A stretch of 64,000 nt of DNA from Niveispirillum sp. SYP-B3756 (GCF_009495745.1 NZ_WIDQ01000016.1:32562-96561), one strand, 5' to 3'; positions 19,267 to 27,331 are shown, numbered from the stretch's first letter. A program made the numbers and translations. Notes: generated by a model not told the origin, from the sequence alone.

Positions 19267-19815
19267 CATCCACGTTGCACGGCGGCTGGTTTCTTCCCAC
19301 CAGTCCGCGATCACATTGGGTTCGCACAGCATGGTCGTGCCGTACCCGCCGGTGAAATCGCACCAGGCATCATAGAAGCGCCAGGGCACAGCGGTCAGCA
19401 CAGGTAGCCCGGCTTCCACCGCCATGGCCATTTCACCGCGCAGGCCGCGCCCCTCGGCTTCCGTTTTGCCGAACTTGTTGATGACGACCAGTTCCACCCC
19501 CTCTGCAATGGCATGTTGCACGGCCAAAGCAGCGTCGGCCAAGCCGCCCGTATCCAGGCGACAGGATACGGCACCCGGTCCCAGATTCTGGCAGATGGGA
19601 ATGATCTGGCCGGTGGTCAGATCCATGATCTCCATCAGCTTTACGGGCCCGCAATCGCCCTTGCGATTGCGCTGGACGATGCCGCCGACACGGCGGCCCA
19701 GATTCTGCAATCCGGTGGCGAAGCCAGCCAACAGACTGTCGACGTCATCTTCCGGTCGATAGACGACTGCCGCCAGATTCAACAGGTTCTCTGTATAGGC
19801 GAAACCATCTGGCAT
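19252..19815 (-). CDS. DUF2478 family protein (putative nucleotide-binding, molybdenum-linked)
   Basis: Encodes 187 residues from MPDGFAYTENLLNLAAVVY; GGGAGAG precedes the ATG. The pattern LAAVVYRPEDDVDSLLAGFATGLQ, then GAVSCRLDTGGLADAA and VVINKFGKTEAEGRGLRGEMAMA, is that of DUF2478, a family often next to molybdate and nif genes and distantly like P-loop NTPases, though no standard Walker A is present here. It converges on mop and diverges from nifT; a good sigma-54-like promoter on the minus strand (19870-19885) suggests nif control. Function unknown. Confidence 0.82.
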   Translation of the reverse strand: MPDGFAYTENLLNLAAVVYRPEDDVDSLLAGFATGLQNLGRRVGGIVQRNRKGDCGPVKLMEIMDLTTGQIIPICQNLGPGAVSCRLDTGGLADAALAVQHAIAEGVELVVINKFGKTEAEGRGLRGEMAMAVEAGLPVLTAVPWRFYDAWCDFTGGYGTTMLCEPNVIADWWEETSRRATWMHTRH

Positions 19816-19869
19816 GTTGCTCTCCCGCCGCTGAATGTCGTCCGGCCATATGCCGGATAGTGTGGGGCT

Positions 19870-19885
19870 TGCAGTCTCCATGCCA
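19870..19885 (-). promoter_or_regulatory. Sigma-54-like -24/-12 promoter for the DUF2478 gene
   Basis: Minus strand reads TGGCATGGAGACTGCA, keeping GG-N10-GC and most of TGGCAC-N5-TTGCA. The predicted start near 19858 is about 43 bases before the ATG. Confidence 0.65.
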
Positions 19886-19949
19886 CCCCCCGGTCAGACG
19901 GCCTTTGGCCATTTTACGCCTCCAAACACGGTCGGGGATGCGACATGCT

Positions 19950-19965
19950 TGTCGACTTCCCGACG
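19950..19965. promoter_or_regulatory. Near-consensus NifA site between DUF2478 and nifT
   Basis: TGTCGACTTCCCGACG is TGT-N10-ACG, one base off consensus. It sits about 65 bases from each of the two divergent sigma-54-like promoters. Confidence 0.55.
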
Positions 19966-20030
19966 TTCATGGGGTGGGGTCGCCGCGATATACCCAGCGG
20001 AAATGGCCGGCTTAACCGATCATGGCCCCC

Positions 20031-20046
20031 TGGCATGGCCTTTGCT
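20031..20046 (+). promoter_or_regulatory. Sigma-54 -24/-12 promoter of nifT
   Basis: TGGCATGGCCTTTGCT matches TGGCA[CT]-N5-TTGC[AT]. The expected start is about 30 bases before nifT. Confidence 0.88.
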
Positions 20047-20088
20047 TTTCCCCTGCTGGCCCAGACCATCAGTGGAAGGACCGTCCCT

Positions 20089-20304
20089 ATGAAAGTCATG
20101 ATCCGCCGTTCGCCTGAAACCGGCTTGTCCATCTATGTCCCGAAAAAGGATCTGGAGGAACCGGTGGTGGAGACGGAGCACGAAACCCTGTGGGGTGGTT
20201 GGATCCGCATCGCCAATGGCTGGGTACTGGACCTGCCGGAGATGGCCGCCGACACGCGGCTGCCGGTGACGGTCAATGCCCGCAAGCGCGGGGAGGAGGA
20301 TTGA
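20089..20304 (+). CDS. nifT: Nitrogen fixation protein NifT/FixU
   Basis: Encodes 71 residues starting MKVMIRRSPETGLSIYVPKKDLEEPVV, with WGGWIRIANGWVLDLPEM typical of NifT (FixU). Its exact role is unknown; it is a small protein conserved in nif clusters. It has its own sigma-54 promoter, GGAAGGA upstream of the ATG, and is followed directly by the SIR2-like gene. Confidence 0.93.
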   Translation: MKVMIRRSPETGLSIYVPKKDLEEPVVETEHETLWGGWIRIANGWVLDLPEMAADTRLPVTVNARKRGEED

Positions 20305-20305
20305 C

Positions 20306-21190
20306 ATGGCCGTGCTGGAAATATCTGCGGAGCGCTTGGTAAGCCGACCGGCGGAAGCAGAGGCGCTGGTCGCGGATTTGGCCCGACAGTTGGTTGAAGG
20401 CGCACTTGTGCCCTATCTGGGACCGGGTTTACTGGATACGGGCGCGAGCGCTGTTCCAGCGACGCCGGAGGATCTGGCCACCTTCTTTGCCCTTAAGGTG
20501 GCGCTGCCCCGCCGCGCCAAGGGCAATGCCTGGGCCTCAGCCCAACATATTGAGAGTACGCGGCACCGGTCGACCCTTTCCGCCCTGATGGCGGAGGCAT
20601 TTTCCCAGCCGGTGGCACCGACGGACCTACATCTTCATCTGGCGGCCCTTCCGCTGCCCCTGATCGTCGACAGTTGGTATGATGGCGCGATGCGCGCCGC
20701 ATTGTCGGCGCGGCGTCCCGCCGGCGAATGGGGAGAGGTGCAAGGCATCACCCGTGCTGGCATCGGTGAAGATCGCTGGTATCGCTTCTATGACGCCAAT
20801 GGCGTGGAGGTAGGGCGCGATCAGGTCACCGCGTGGGCGACCTTGCTTTACAAGCCCCATGGCGGTGTGTCGCCCGCGCGCAATTTTCTGATCTCGGACG
20901 CCGACTATGTCGAAGTGCTGACAGAGATCGACATTCAGACCCCCATTCCCGAGGCGGTGAAGGAACGGCGGCGCTCGCATGGCTTCCTCTATATCGGCTG
21001 CCGCTTCCACGACCAGCTTCTGCGCACCTATGCACGCCAGATTTCCAAACGGTCCGGCGACCGGCATTTCGCCCTGGTGGAACCGGAGATACTGACCCGC
21101 AATGAAATCCGGTTCTTGGCTGAGCAGGGGATCACGCCCATCGCCATGCCCTTGACGCGCGCCGTGAAAATCCTCTGTGGCGCGACATGA
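20306..21190 (+). CDS. SIR2-like domain protein, nif-associated
   Basis: Encodes 294 residues. LVPYLGPGLLDTG near the N-terminus, LYKPHGGVSPARNFLISDADYVEVL in the middle and GFLYIGCRFHDQLLRTYARQI near the C-terminus follow the order of SIR2_2-type NAD-binding proteins. No zinc-cysteine module of classical sirtuin deacylases is visible. The gene starts one base after the nifT stop region with GGAGGA upstream, so the two are cotranscribed. The catalytic activity and target are unknown; it could be an NAD-dependent modifier or an NADase-like protein of nif-expressing cells. Confidence 0.8.
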   Translation: MAVLEISAERLVSRPAEAEALVADLARQLVEGALVPYLGPGLLDTGASAVPATPEDLATFFALKVALPRRAKGNAWASAQHIESTRHRSTLSALMAEAFSQPVAPTDLHLHLAALPLPLIVDSWYDGAMRAALSARRPAGEWGEVQGITRAGIGEDRWYRFYDANGVEVGRDQVTAWATLLYKPHGGVSPARNFLISDADYVEVLTEIDIQTPIPEAVKERRRSHGFLYIGCRFHDQLLRTYARQISKRSGDRHFALVEPEILTRNEIRFLAEQGITPIAMPLTRAVKILCGAT

Positions 21191-21192
21191 TA

Positions 21193-21208
21193 TGTCGCAA
21201 AGACCACA
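21193..21208. promoter_or_regulatory. NifA upstream activator sequence of nifB, with adjacent half-match
   Basis: TGTCGCAAAGACCACA is an exact TGT-N10-ACA site two bases after the stop of the SIR2-like gene. A second TGT-N10-ACG follows at 21213-21228, offset by 20 bases (about two helical turns). The promoter is 74 bases further on across an AT-rich tract. Confidence 0.85.
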
Positions 21209-21282
21209 GGCCTGTCGTTAATCAGACGAACCATCCAACAAGTAAATATCTGTAATAAAAAGAAATTTTATCTCAGTGCCTT

Positions 21283-21298
21283 TGGCCCGCCCTTTGCT
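21283..21298 (+). promoter_or_regulatory. Sigma-54 -24/-12 promoter of nifB
   Basis: TGGCCCGCCCTTTGCT keeps GG-N10-GC and TTGCT. Predicted start about 80 bases before the nifB ATG. Confidence 0.85.
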
Positions 21299-21389
21299 TT
21301 TGGGTCATCAGGCGTCCCCCATGGACAAAAGCGCTTCACCCCCAATCGGCCTGCCGGCCCTGCCAGCGGCCTAATGCTAAGGAGCGGAC

Positions 21390-22949
21390 ATGCACGCATC
21401 GACACAGCAGGGTGGCAGTACCGGCCATCTGGTGAATATCGACGCCGTGATGCAGCAGGTGGCCGAACATAAGGGCTGCGGCACCACGGGCGGCAGCGGC
21501 AAGGCCAGTTGCGGATCATCCGCCGGCCAGAACGACCTGCCACCGGAGATCTGGGAGAAGGTGAAGAACCATCCCTGCTACAGCGAGGAGGCGCATCACC
21601 ATTATGCCCGCATGCATGTGGCCGTGGCGCCCGCCTGCAACATCCAGTGCAATTACTGCAATCGCAAATATGATTGCGCCAATGAATCCCGCCCCGGTGT
21701 GGTCAGCGAGCGGCTGAGCCCGGAACAGGCGGCCAAAAAGGTGCTGGCCGTTGCCTCCACCATTCCGCAGATGACGGTACTGGGCATTGCCGGTCCTGGC
21801 GACCCGCTGGCCAACCCGGCCAAGACCTTCAAGACCTTCGAACTGATCGCGCAGACAGCACCCGACATCAAGCTGTGCCTGTCCACCAACGGGCTGGCCT
21901 TGCCGGACTATGTCGACGAGATCGCGCGTTACAATATCGACCATGTCACCATCACCATCAACATGGTGGACCCGGAAATCGGGGCGAAGATCTATCCCTG
22001 GGTGTTTTGGGAGCATAAGCGCTACACGGGCGTGGAGGCGGCACGGCTGCTGACGGAACGTCAGTTGCGCGGGCTGGAGATGCTGACCGAGCGGGGTATC
22101 CTGTGCAAGGTCAACTCCGTGATGATCCCCGGCGTCAATGACCAGCATCTGGTGGAGGTCAACCGGGCCGTGAAGTCGCGCGGCGCCTTCCTGCACAACA
22201 TCATGCCCCTGATCTCGGCGCCCGAACATGGCACCGTCTTCGGCCTGACCGGCCAGCGCGGGCCGACGGCGCAGGAATTGAAGGCCCTGCAGGATGCCTG
22301 CGAGGGCGAAATGAACATGATGCGCCATTGCCGGCAGTGCCGCGCCGATGCGGTTGGTCTGCTGGGCGAGGATCGCAGCGCTGAATTCACCACCGAAAAG
22401 ATCATGGAGATGGAGGTCGATTATGACCTGGAAGGCCGCAAGGCCTATCAGGCCCTGGTTGAGGAAGAGCGGGTGGCGAAGGTGGCGGCCAAGGCCGAGG
22501 AACTGGCCGGACTGGAAGGGGCCGATGCCGACATCTCCCTGCTGGTCGCCGTCGCCACGAAGGGGTCGGGCCTGATCAACGAGCATTTCGGCCATGCCAA
22601 GGAATTCCAGGTCTACGAACTGTCGGCCAAGGGGGCCAAGTTCGTCGGTCACCGACGTGTCGATCTTTATTGCCAGGGCGGTTATGGGGATGAGGACAGT
22701 CTGGCCACGGTGATCCGTGCCATCAATGACTGCCACGCGGTCTTCGTAGCCAAGATCGGCGGCTGCCCCAAGGCGGACCTGACGGCGGCCGGCATCGAGC
22801 CGGTGGAACAGTATGCCCACGAGTTCATCGAGAAATCGGCGATCGCCTGGTTCAAGGACTACCTGGCCAAGGTGGCATCGGGTGCCGTCACCCATGCCCC
22901 GCGCGGCGATGCCGCCATCCGCCAGGGCGCCCTGATCGTCGCCGCCTGA
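21390..22949 (+). CDS. nifB: FeMo-cofactor precursor synthase NifB
   Basis: Encodes 519 residues: a radical-SAM domain with the CNIQCNYC site at residues 83-90, then a C-terminal NifX-like cofactor-binding domain from about residue 395 ([27 protein letters not shown]). It builds the NifB cofactor from two [4Fe-4S] clusters, inserting the central carbide and the ninth sulfur. The two-domain form is usual in proteobacteria. AAGGAG precedes the ATG. It starts a long operon under its own NifA site and sigma-54 promoter. Confidence 0.98.
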   Translation: MHASTQQGGSTGHLVNIDAVMQQVAEHKGCGTTGGSGKASCGSSAGQNDLPPEIWEKVKNHPCYSEEAHHHYARMHVAVAPACNIQCNYCNRKYDCANESRPGVVSERLSPEQAAKKVLAVASTIPQMTVLGIAGPGDPLANPAKTFKTFELIAQTAPDIKLCLSTNGLALPDYVDEIARYNIDHVTITINMVDPEIGAKIYPWVFWEHKRYTGVEAARLLTERQLRGLEMLTERGILCKVNSVMIPGVNDQHLVEVNRAVKSRGAFLHNIMPLISAPEHGTVFGLTGQRGPTAQELKALQDACEGEMNMMRHCRQCRADAVGLLGEDRSAEFTTEKIMEMEVDYDLEGRKAYQALVEEERVAKVAAKAEELAGLEGADADISLLVAVATKGSGLINEHFGHAKEFQVYELSAKGAKFVGHRRVDLYCQGGYGDEDSLATVIRAINDCHAVFVAKIGGCPKADLTAAGIEPVEQYAHEFIEKSAIAWFKDYLAKVASGAVTHAPRGDAAIRQGALIVAA

Positions 22950-22995
22950 GTTCCAGCCGCCGGGCGCTGTCCGGTTTCAACGGGAGTAATCGACC

Positions 22996-23220
22996 ATGGC
23001 CTTCAAGATCGTCGCCTCGCAATGCACGAGCTGTTCCGCGTGTGAGGCGGAATGCCCGAACGTCGCGATTTCGGAAAAGGGGGGCACCTTCGTCATCAAT
23101 CCGAAGAAATGCACCGAATGCATCGGCTATTTCGACGTGCCGCAATGCGTGGCCGTCTGTCCGGTGGATAATACCTGTGTCATCGACACCTCCTATCCGC
23201 GCTATCAGGCCGCACGCTGA
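22996..23220 (+). CDS. fdxN: 2x[4Fe-4S] ferredoxin FdxN
   Basis: Encodes 74 residues with [13 protein letters not shown] and [23 protein letters not shown], the two cluster motifs of nif ferredoxin; the second has the eight-residue insertion usual for FdxN. Located directly behind nifB, FdxN is known in other diazotrophs to supply electrons to nitrogenase or to NifB. A GGGAG site precedes the ATG. Confidence 0.95.
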   Translation: MAFKIVASQCTSCSACEAECPNVAISEKGGTFVINPKKCTECIGYFDVPQCVAVCPVDNTCVIDTSYPRYQAAR

Positions 23221-23233
23221 GGGGGACGCGGAG

Positions 23234-23569
23234 ATGAACTTTACCCTGACCCCCGCGGCCAGCCGCTTCATCCGCCTGATGCTGCGCAGCGATGGCGGGC
23301 CCACCAGTGGCTTTCGTCTGTTGTTGAGCCCCGGTGGCTGCTCTGGCCTGTCGGCTGATATCAGCGTCAAGGCCGCCCCGGAGCCGGGGGACGCCATTGT
23401 TGAACGCGATGGTGTCCGCCTGTTCCTGCCGGCACAGAGCCGGCTGCTGCTGGACGGCGTCACCATCGATTTCGCGGACAATGCCGCCCAAACCGGCTTG
23501 GTCTTCCGTGAAGCGCGCGCTGTTTCGTGCGGCACCCTGGCACCGGTTGATCTGGTCCAGCTTCAATAG
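23234..23569 (+). CDS. IscA/HesB-like protein with incomplete cysteine set
   Basis: Encodes 111 residues from MNFTLTPAASRFIRLMLRSDGG. The fold signature GFRLLLSPGGCSGLSADI and FLPAQSRLLLDGVTIDF identifies the A-type carrier family. The C-terminal CxC pair is not kept: only SCGTL is present, so one of three usual ligands is missing. It follows fdxN by 13 bases with GGAG upstream, inside the nifB operon. It may carry a different metal centre or act through a partner. Confidence 0.85.
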   Translation: MNFTLTPAASRFIRLMLRSDGGPTSGFRLLLSPGGCSGLSADISVKAAPEPGDAIVERDGVRLFLPAQSRLLLDGVTIDFADNAAQTGLVFREARAVSCGTLAPVDLVQLQ

Positions 23570-23582
23570 GGGTGAAGGGACG

Positions 23583-24113
23583 ATGTCGCTCCGTCAGGTC
23601 GCCGCCAAAATGCTCGAAGCGCCCCCGTTGCCGGACGCCCTGCTAGGCGGTGGACTGCCATCCGCTGCTTATCATCATCTTTGTGCAGCGGGTGCAGCTT
23701 ATCACCTGGATGCGGAAGCCGAGCGACATCTATCCCTGGCACAGGCGGCAGCCCCTGGTCACGCCGCCGTGCTGATCGCCTATTATCGCTATTATTTCTA
23801 CAAGGGGCGTCTGGCGGAGGCGCTGCACATCGCCCGGCTTTGCCTGGCGAAGGCCGCCGCAGAAAACAACCTGCCGTCGGATTGGCGGCTGGTCGCCGCT
23901 GGCGATGCCGCCTTCGGTCATTATGAGGCGGTACTGCCGCGTTTCTTTCTCTTTGTGCTGAAGGGCTATGCCTATCTCCAGATGCGGCTGGGCAATCTGG
24001 AGGAGGGGGAGGCGGCGGTGCGCAAGCTGCTGGAACTGGACCCCGGTGACAAGATCGGGGCCAAGGTCCTGCTGGCTGTCATCCAGCGCCGGGGGGAGGC
24101 CGACGATGACTGA
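23583..24113 (+). CDS. TPR-type helical protein, nif-associated
   Basis: Encodes 176 residues with helix-turn-helix repeats of TPR character (AAPGHAAVLIAYYRYYFYKGRLAEALHIARLCLAKA, then LQMRLGNLEEGEAAVRKLLELDPGDKIG). Likely a protein-interaction adaptor in the cytoplasm. It sits between the IscA-like gene and the LRV Fe-S gene and overlaps the latter by 8 bases, so the two are probably made together. Similar small TPR genes occur in other nif clusters; no biochemical role is known to me. Confidence 0.8.
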   Translation: MSLRQVAAKMLEAPPLPDALLGGGLPSAAYHHLCAAGAAYHLDAEAERHLSLAQAAAPGHAAVLIAYYRYYFYKGRLAEALHIARLCLAKAAAENNLPSDWRLVAAGDAAFGHYEAVLPRFFLFVLKGYAYLQMRLGNLEEGEAAVRKLLELDPGDKIGAKVLLAVIQRRGEADDD

Positions 24114-24894
24114 GATCGACGAGGCCATCGACTGGCAGGGGTGTGCCGTCTCCTGCGGCGGCTGCGATCACGAGAAGCTTCAGGCTGGCGGGGGATGCCG
24201 TCTGCTGCATGCCTGTGTGCGGGATCGCTATGCCCGCCGCATCGACCGCTTCTTCACCTGGAACCAGGGGCTGGCATCGACCTATCTGAACCATCCGCAT
24301 TTCGAGGTGCGGGCGATTGCCGCCAAATTCGCCGATATCTTCCTGCTGCCGCCGCTTCTGGATGACCCGGACGAGACCGTGCGCTGGAACGCCGTGCGTC
24401 GCCTGCCAAAACGCTATGCCCTGCGCCTGCGCAAGGACCCCCATAGGGAGGTGCGCATCCGCGTCGCCACCCTGCTGGAAGAGGCGGACCTGATCCCCAT
24501 GATCCATGACCCGGATTATTATGTCCGCCTGGTCCTGGCGCGGCGGGTCGGTCCGGGTCTGCTGGCCCGTCTGGTGGCCGATCCGGAGCCAGAGGTGCGC
24601 CGGGCCGTGGCGCGGCGGGCCCCGGTGGAATGGCTGGTCGGCATGGCCCGCGACAGTGATGCCGACGTCCGTTATGAAGCTGCCCTGCGGCTGCGCGAAG
24701 ACCTGCTGGCGATCCTGAAATATGACCAGGACTGGCGCATCCGGTTTGAAGTGGCCAGTCGCCTGCCATTGCCCGCTGTCGCCGACATGGCGCGGGATGA
24801 AGACATGCTGGTGCGGGAGATGGTGGCCGCCCGGCTGTCGATCCCGGCGCTGCCGCATACCGGTCGGCCCCTGCTTCTGGAGACAAGCCCATGA
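24106..24894 (+). CDS. LRV repeat protein with N-terminal [4Fe-4S] motif
   Basis: Encodes 262 residues. The N-terminus has CAVSCGGCDHEKLQAGGGCRLLHAC, the cysteine cluster of LRV FeS4 proteins first described in Azotobacter nif DNA. After that come leucine-rich variant repeats of about 24 residues (DPDETVRWNAVRRLP, DPHREVRIRVATLL, DPDYYVRLVLARRV, DPEPEVRRAVARRA and so on), at least seven. The repeats should form a right-handed superhelix for binding a partner. It overlaps the TPR gene and its stop overlaps the nifZ start (ATGA). Partner and function are unknown. Confidence 0.9.
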   Translation: MTEIDEAIDWQGCAVSCGGCDHEKLQAGGGCRLLHACVRDRYARRIDRFFTWNQGLASTYLNHPHFEVRAIAAKFADIFLLPPLLDDPDETVRWNAVRRLPKRYALRLRKDPHREVRIRVATLLEEADLIPMIHDPDYYVRLVLARRVGPGLLARLVADPEPEVRRAVARRAPVEWLVGMARDSDADVRYEAALRLREDLLAILKYDQDWRIRFEVASRLPLPAVADMARDEDMLVREMVAARLSIPALPHTGRPLLLETSP

Positions 24895-25226
24895 GCAACA
24901 TTGTCCGCGACAGCGACGTGGTGGAGATCGTTGATCCCCCCTTCTTCACCTACGGGGACAAGGTGCGGTCGCGCCGCACCATCCGCAATGACGGTACCTA
25001 TGCCGGCAAGGAGATCGGCGACATCCTGGCCCGCAAGGGCGAGGAGGGCTATGTGGTCAGCATCGGGACCTTCCTTCAGCAATTCTACATCTATGGCGTG
25101 GAATTCCTGGGCAGCGGCAATCGTGTCGGCATGAAACGCAAGGAGCTGGAATCAGCCCAGGCGTTGGCGGACGAGGATGATCTGCCCCTGCCCACGGGAT
25201 TGCCATTGCCGGGAGCGCGGGCATGA
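24891..25226 (+). CDS. nifZ: Nitrogenase maturation protein NifZ
   Basis: Encodes 111 residues. PFFTYGDKVRSRRTIRNDGTY and EGYVVSIGTFLQQFYIYGVEFL are NifZ signatures. NifZ helps form the second P-cluster pair of the MoFe protein. The ATGA overlap with the LRV gene fixes its start, and its end overlaps the next, shorter NifZ-like gene by four bases. Confidence 0.94.
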   Translation: MSNIVRDSDVVEIVDPPFFTYGDKVRSRRTIRNDGTYAGKEIGDILARKGEEGYVVSIGTFLQQFYIYGVEFLGSGNRVGMKRKELESAQALADEDDLPLPTGLPLPGARA

Positions 25227-25462
25227 TCGAACCCAGACAACCGAAATATCAATGGGGCCAGCGTGTGCGCACGCTGGAGGATCTGATCAATGACGGGTCC
25301 TTCCCCGATGCCGCTCCCGATCTGGTGCTGGCACCCGCCGGGGCCGTCGGGGAGATCGTGCAGGTCGGCATGCATGTCGAGGCGAACCTGCCCGTCTATC
25401 TTGTCGAATTTCCCGACCGGCGCGTCATCGGCTGCCGGGAGGAAGAGATTACAGCTCTTTGA
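25223..25462 (+). CDS. nifZ: Second, short NifZ-like protein
   Basis: Encodes 79 residues. KYQWGQRVRTLEDLINDGSFPDA and GEIVQVGMHVEANLPVYLVEFPDRRVIG match the NifZ domain (KVRxxxxIxNDGTx, GxVVxxGxxxxxxxxYxVEF) but with low identity to the neighbour. The two genes overlap by ATGA, so they are made in step; this suggests an old tandem duplication and possibly a hetero-complex. Two nifZ-type genes in tandem are seen in some nif clusters. Confidence 0.85.
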   Translation: MIEPRQPKYQWGQRVRTLEDLINDGSFPDAAPDLVLAPAGAVGEIVQVGMHVEANLPVYLVEFPDRRVIGCREEEITAL

Positions 25463-25484
25463 CAGGGTAAGGAGGCCGGCAGCG

Positions 25485-25844
25485 ATGGGTGAGCGGGCTG
25501 TTCAGATCGATGCGCTGGCCCCGATGCGTGCCCCGCATCCCAATGAACTGGATCGGCGGCGCATTGAGCGGGCCCTGAAGGGACGCCAGCGCTATCTCTA
25601 TGTCGAACCGTCCGTGGTGCCGGTGGCCGGCGGCTATCGCGTGGAAAGCCCCTGCTGTTCACGCAATGTCGACCCGGATGGTGGCATCGTCGATGTGGCG
25701 CTGATCCAGTTCCGCGAGGGCGACTGGCGGCTGTTCCGCAAGGATCACGGCGGTGGGACCTGGGCCTTCCACAGCAATTTCCCCCGGCTGGGCGACTTGC
25801 TGGCGCTTTTGAATGTCGATGCCGACCGGCTGTTCTGGCAGTGA
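25485..25844 (+). CDS. Nif-associated protein, DUF3024-like
   Basis: Encodes 119 residues. The order LDRRRIERALKGRQRYLYVEPSV, ALIQFREGDWRLFRKDHGGGTWAFHSNFPRLGDLLALL, DADRLFW resembles DUF3024 proteins, but I place it there by eye only. Two adjacent cysteines (SPCCSRN) stand out. AGGAGG precedes the ATG. It lies in the nifB-nifZ operon, 22 bases after the short nifZ. Function unknown. Confidence 0.7.
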   Translation: MGERAVQIDALAPMRAPHPNELDRRRIERALKGRQRYLYVEPSVVPVAGGYRVESPCCSRNVDPDGGIVDVALIQFREGDWRLFRKDHGGGTWAFHSNFPRLGDLLALLNVDADRLFWQ

Positions 25845-25859
25845 AGGAGGGCGCGGACC

Positions 25860-26126
25860 ATGGCTGTGAGCAGCAATGAGCTGGAATTGATCGAGGGGAT
25901 GCTGCGCATTCCGGGGGGCGCTGATCCGTTCCCCAGTTTGCGGCAGCGCTTTGCCCACCTTGTCTGGACGCGCTGTGACGCCGCCGACGTGCTGGAGGAA
26001 CCGTTCCGGTCCATCGGCCCCTTCGACCTGCATCTGCTGGACGGCAGTGACCATTGCCTGCGGCTGACGCCGGAACCGGACAGGGCCACGGGTGTCCTGC
26101 TGGCGCGGCGGGGAGGGGTGTCATGA
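25860..26126 (+). CDS. Small nif-operon protein of unknown function
   Basis: Encodes 88 residues (MAVSSNELELIEGMLRIPGGADPFPSLRQRFAHLVWTRC...). It has no signal peptide or membrane segment. The size and position behind the DUF3024-like gene resemble the small DUF6129-type proteins of other nif clusters, but I cannot confirm this. GAAGGAGG lies upstream, and its stop overlaps the next gene (ATGA), so it is translated with the DegT-fold protein. Confidence 0.75.
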   Translation: MAVSSNELELIEGMLRIPGGADPFPSLRQRFAHLVWTRCDAADVLEEPFRSIGPFDLHLLDGSDHCLRLTPEPDRATGVLLARRGGVS

Positions 26127-27307
26127 CGGCATCCCCCCTGTCCCTGGTGCCGCCGATGGTGGAAGAGGAACTGATCCCCCTCAGCGATCCGGATATCACG
26201 CCCGTGGAAATGGCGGCGGTTGAGCGGGTGCTGCGCTCCGCCCATCTGGCGTCGGGGGAGGTGACGGCCGCCTTCGAAGATGCGTTCGCCCGCTATCTGG
26301 GGCGCAAATATGCCGTTGGCGTGGCCAGTGGCACGCTGGGCCTGCTGATGGCCTTGCAGGCCCATGGCATCGGTCCGGGTGACGAGGTCATCGCCTCCCC
26401 ATACGGTTTCCGCGAGACCCAGCATGCGATCGCACTCTGCGGTGCGCGGCCAGTTTTCGCCGATATCGACTATTGGGCCGGCACGCTGGTGCCGGAAAAG
26501 GCCGCAGCCCGCATCACGCCGGCCACGCGGGCCATCATCGCCGCCAACAATAATGGCCACCCCGCCGCCTGGGCGGGGCTGCGCGCGCTGGCCGACGCCC
26601 ATGGGCTGGTCCTGATCGAGGATTCCAGCGAGGCCATCGGTTCGCGCTATCAGGGCAAGCTGGTGGGCAGTTTCGGCGATACCGCCGTGTTCGATTTCTC
26701 CCAGCCGCTGGCCTTGAGCTGCGGGGAGGGCGGCATGGTGGTGACGGATGATGTCGACATTGCCATGGCCCTGCGGCGGCAATGCCGGCGCCGGCTGGAT
26801 GAACGGACATCGGTGGTGGTGGGGGCGACCGCCCCCTATCAGGCGCCGCTGAGCGATCTGGCTGCCGCCTTGGGCTGGGCGCAGTTGAGCCGGCTGGAGG
26901 AGATCCTGGAGAAGCGCCGGCAGGTCCAGCATTTCTATTTCCGGCATATCCAGTCGTTCGAGGGCATCAAGGACCCCTATATCGGGCCGGACGTTACAGA
27001 GGTGCACTGGTTCCTCTACCTCGTGCATCTGGGCACGCGCTTTTCAAGGTCCAGCCGCGACGCCATCGTCGAGGATCTGCGCCAGGCCGATGTGGAGGCC
27101 GCCGCCTATTGCCAGCCCCTGCATCTGCAGCGGCGCTATTTCGACCTTGGCTACCGTCGCGGCGATTATTTCGTTACCGAAAAGGTGGCGGACCGGGCCG
27201 TGGCGCTGCCGTTCCACAGTCACCTTACCGAAGACCAGATCGCCTTCATCGTCACCACCATGAAGGATGCCTCCATCAATGTGGGTGCCGGGGCGGCGAT
27301 CTACTGA
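26123..27307 (+). CDS. DegT/DnrJ/EryC1-fold protein lacking the PLP lysine
   Basis: Encodes 394 residues with the fold of sugar aminotransferases: HLASGEVTAAFEDAFARYLGRKYAVGVASGTLGL, then IEDSSEAIGSRYQGKLVGSFGD. In the family the segment FSF-x3-K-x4-GEGG bears the lysine that binds pyridoxal phosphate. Here it reads FDFSQPLALSCGEGG, with leucine at residue 196 where lysine is expected. Either it does not transaminate, works like the PLP dehydratases that lost this lysine, or is a binding protein. It is coupled by ATGA to the gene before it in the nifB operon, with no sugar-synthesis genes nearby. Confidence 0.85.
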   Translation: MTASPLSLVPPMVEEELIPLSDPDITPVEMAAVERVLRSAHLASGEVTAAFEDAFARYLGRKYAVGVASGTLGLLMALQAHGIGPGDEVIASPYGFRETQHAIALCGARPVFADIDYWAGTLVPEKAAARITPATRAIIAANNNGHPAAWAGLRALADAHGLVLIEDSSEAIGSRYQGKLVGSFGDTAVFDFSQPLALSCGEGGMVVTDDVDIAMALRRQCRRRLDERTSVVVGATAPYQAPLSDLAAALGWAQLSRLEEILEKRRQVQHFYFRHIQSFEGIKDPYIGPDVTEVHWFLYLVHLGTRFSRSSRDAIVEDLRQADVEAAAYCQPLHLQRRYFDLGYRRGDYFVTEKVADRAVALPFHSHLTEDQIAFIVTTMKDASINVGAGAAIY

Positions 27308-27331
27308 TCCAGCATTAGAAGGAGCTTTGCG

